Origin: Prorocentrum cordatum
Lineage: Eukaryota; Sar; Dinophyceae; Prorocentrales; Prorocentraceae
DNA length: 64,000 bases
NCBI GenBank assembly: GCA_963575745.1
Contig: CAUYUJ010019270.1
Span: 356,931-420,930 of the forward strand
Direction of reading: 5' to 3'
In this document: positions 62,467 through 64,000 of the stretch, piece after piece
Layout of the letters: the number at the start of each line of letters is the position of its first letter
Position numbering within the stretch: position 1 is the first letter of the stretch
Notes under the pieces: model-generated
Database searches by the model: none
Seen by the model: the letters and a program-made list of their open reading frames with translations, nothing else
Told to the model about the DNA's origin: nothing
Translations under genes and position numbers: made by a program

Positions 62467-64000
62467 TCAATGGGAGAGCCCGCAATACCACATTTTGACC
62501 GACCTCAAATATCCCAAGAAGCCTTCAGCATGCCACCCACGAAGCCACCTATACGGAATGTGTTCGACGTCTGAACGAGAGGCCTCCAGCGAATCCAGAA
62601 GCCCAAAGATCCACCCAGATCCCAAGAGATACCGAAGAGCAGTGGCTTTCGCGACCGCGTCGAGCTCCAGGAATTCAGTGGCGAATCCGACGCGGGTAAG
62701 TTTCGTGGCGACGTTGTAGGAGATAGCGTTCCTGGGCCCCGAGGTGAGGAGGAGCACTCCGTTGCGGTAGGCGGACACCAGCTCCTGGGAGGGCAGGTAG
62801 AGCTGAAGCCTGAACAGGAGCTTGCTAACACACATGACCTGAAAGGCAGCCGCGGACTGAGCAATTCCCAATCCCAATGCACGCGTCTGGTGAATCCTCG
62901 CAACAAAGCTGGGGAGGATGGGGTGCCATACCTGCGCGGCGCCCTCGGGGCCGATCGGGAAGCCAAGGTAGGTGGCGGAGAGGGAGACCTGCATGAGGTT
63001 GTAGGGCGCGCCAAAGGAGCGGGGGAGGGAGCGGATGGGTGATGTGTCCATAGCCCCGCAGACGACCACCTGGCACTTCCGAAAGTTCAGCCGAAGGTTG
63101 GCAACCGCCGCCAGTGCTTCCAAGCTGTCAAGAAGCGCTTTGAGTGATGAGGAGATCCGCTCAACTCCAAAACCGAAGTCATCGGCATATGCAAGAGACA
63201 GCCCCAGCGCTGAGCCGAGGGACGCCCTAATCCATGCCAACAGAGGGTTCACGGCGAGAACGAAGAGGAACATGGAGGCGGGGCAGCCTCGTTTGACCCC
63301 AGACGCGATGCGAATAAGCCCGTGACGACGACCACGAAGTGAGAGGATAGCGGTGTTATCGGAGCACAGCATCTGGAAGAAGTGGACGAGCGGGGAAGGA
63401 ATGCTCATGGCCTCAAGCACGAAGAAAAGCCACTCCTGCGCCAGGCTAGGAAACGCCGACGCGAAGCCAGTCAACAGTAAAGCCGCGTCTGAAGATGACA
63501 TCATGTATTTCCCCACCCCCCAAGCCTCCGCCCTCACCACGTTCTCAATCATGTCCCTCCCGCTGACGCACTTCTGTTCCTCCCCTATCAGGCTAGCAGA
63601 GCTCGCGGCAATGGGCAAGACGCAGGCGGCGGCTAGGATCTTAACATCCGTGTTGCCCAGGCAGATGGGTCTGGTGGCAGCCGCCTGTCGGTGCAGCGGG
63701 TGGTCTGGGCAGTCATCCTGTAGGGCACCTTTAGGAAGAAATGCAAGCAAGCTGCAGAGCATGTCAGACGGGAGAGAGCGGACGCGGTCATCGAAGAGGG
63801 CGAGGTAGCACGAGTATAAAATACGAGCCGCACACGGTTGCTTCCACACGGCATACGGTAGTCCATCAGGACCAGGGGCGCTGTGCCCACGAGTCCGAAC
63901 CATCCCAAACCATACAGCATAGGGAAGGCACCAGTCGACCGAAAGCGGGGCCTGCACGGTGCGAATATGGGTGGCAATCGAATTCCACTGGGAGCGATCG
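62467..64000 (-). CDS. LINE reverse transcriptase (partial at window edge)
   Basis: Open from the right edge to the stop at 62467; the first ATG in the window (63957) is internal to the protein. Motifs: HSAPGPDGLPYAVWKQP, LLAFLPKGAL, RPICLGNTDVKILAAA, motif A LLLTGFASAFPSLAQEWLF (Gly where the catalytic Asp is usual), ASGVKRGCPASMFLFVLAVN, motif C LSLAYADDFGFGVE, LRLNFRKCQVV and YLGFPIGPEG. This enzyme copies LINE RNA onto nicked target DNA. The Asp-to-Gly change in motif A should abolish activity even though the rest is intact. Confidence 0.85.
   Translation of the reverse strand, partial: DRSQWNSIATHIRTVQAPLSVDWCLPYAVWFGMVRTRGHSAPGPDGLPYAVWKQPCAARILYSCYLALFDDRVRSLPSDMLCSLLAFLPKGALQDDCPDHPLHRQAAATRPICLGNTDVKILAAACVLPIAASSASLIGEEQKCVSGRDMIENVVRAEAWGVGKYMMSSSDAALLLTGFASAFPSLAQEWLFFVLEAMSIPSPLVHFFQMLCSDNTAILSLRGRRHGLIRIASGVKRGCPASMFLFVLAVNPLLAWIRASLGSALGLSLAYADDFGFGVERISSSLKALLDSLEALAAVANLRLNFRKCQVVVCGAMDTSPIRSLPRSFGAPYNLMQVSLSATYLGFPIGPEGAAQVWHPILPSFVARIHQTRALGLGIAQSAAAFQVMCVSKLLFRLQLYLPSQELVSAYRNGVLLLTSGPRNAISYNVATKLTRVGFATEFLELDAVAKATALRYLLGSGWIFGLLDSLEASRSDVEHIPYRWLRGWHAEGFLGYLRSVKMWYCGLSH

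Larger units (their letters stand above)
61850..64000 (-). mobile_element. LINE retrotransposon, 5' part outside the window
   Basis: RT and C-terminal zinc domain on the minus strand; runs off the right edge. One frameshift near 62450. Better preserved than the LINE at 56.4-61.1 kb and homologous to it over the RT C-terminus. Confidence 0.8.

Overview
The window reads as repeat-rich nuclear DNA of a dinoflagellate (Alveolata). The main evidence is an exact dinoflagellate spliced leader (21 nt on the minus strand at 6554-6574), a second degenerate leader at 61113-61134, and retroelement families typical of the Symbiodinium/Prorocentrum type of genome: LINEs with an AP endonuclease, Copia-like elements with CCCH zinc fingers, and a tyrosine-recombinase element whose reverse transcriptase is fused to a cytosine DNA methyltransferase. 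I see no bacterial, organellar, rRNA, tRNA or CRISPR features. The genus is not determinable from this window alone.

Layout. 1-2.85 kb: satellite and microsatellite DNA. 2.86-6.59 kb: a processed retrocopy of a Mei2-like RNA-binding protein gene (minus strand) with spliced leader at its 5' end, poly(A) at its 3' end and a 17-bp target-site duplication. 6.6-8.9 kb: short tandem repeats. 8.919-31.133 kb: one giant LTR retroelement (22.2 kb, minus strand) with about 322-bp LTRs and a 5-bp duplication AAATC. It reads Gag with CCCH fingers, aspartic protease, and integrase. No reverse transcriptase follows; instead there are about 10 kb of accessory coding sequence holding a KptA/Tpt1-like RNA 2'-phosphotransferase domain and a second ADP-ribosyltransferase-like domain. 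A 2.9-kb repeat block (9.78-12.68 kb) is nested in its 3' part. The element's own sequence, but not the nested block, carries at least 25 short hairpins with variable stems and an almost fixed 3-nt loop.

31.1-36.0 kb: remains of a LINE (coiled-coil ORF, endonuclease, pre-RT region and tail), interrupted by the giant element. 36-43 kb: micro- and minisatellites, no convincing gene. 43.25-49.84 kb: a DIRS/Ngaro-like element (Gag-like ORF, RT + C5-methyltransferase + RNase H ORF, tyrosine recombinase), degenerate. 50.13-51.09 kb: a 73-bp satellite. 51-56 kb: simple repeats and unassigned sequence. 56.4-61.13 kb: a decayed LINE starting with a spliced-leader relic. 61.85-64.0 kb: a better preserved LINE running off the right edge.

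Nearly everything recognisable lies on the minus strand, and nearly every coding unit except the Mei2-like ORF is broken by frameshifts or stops. The window is therefore mainly a record of nested retrotransposition; the Mei2-like ORF is the only host-type gene I can name. Domain names are read by eye from conserved motifs, without database searches.
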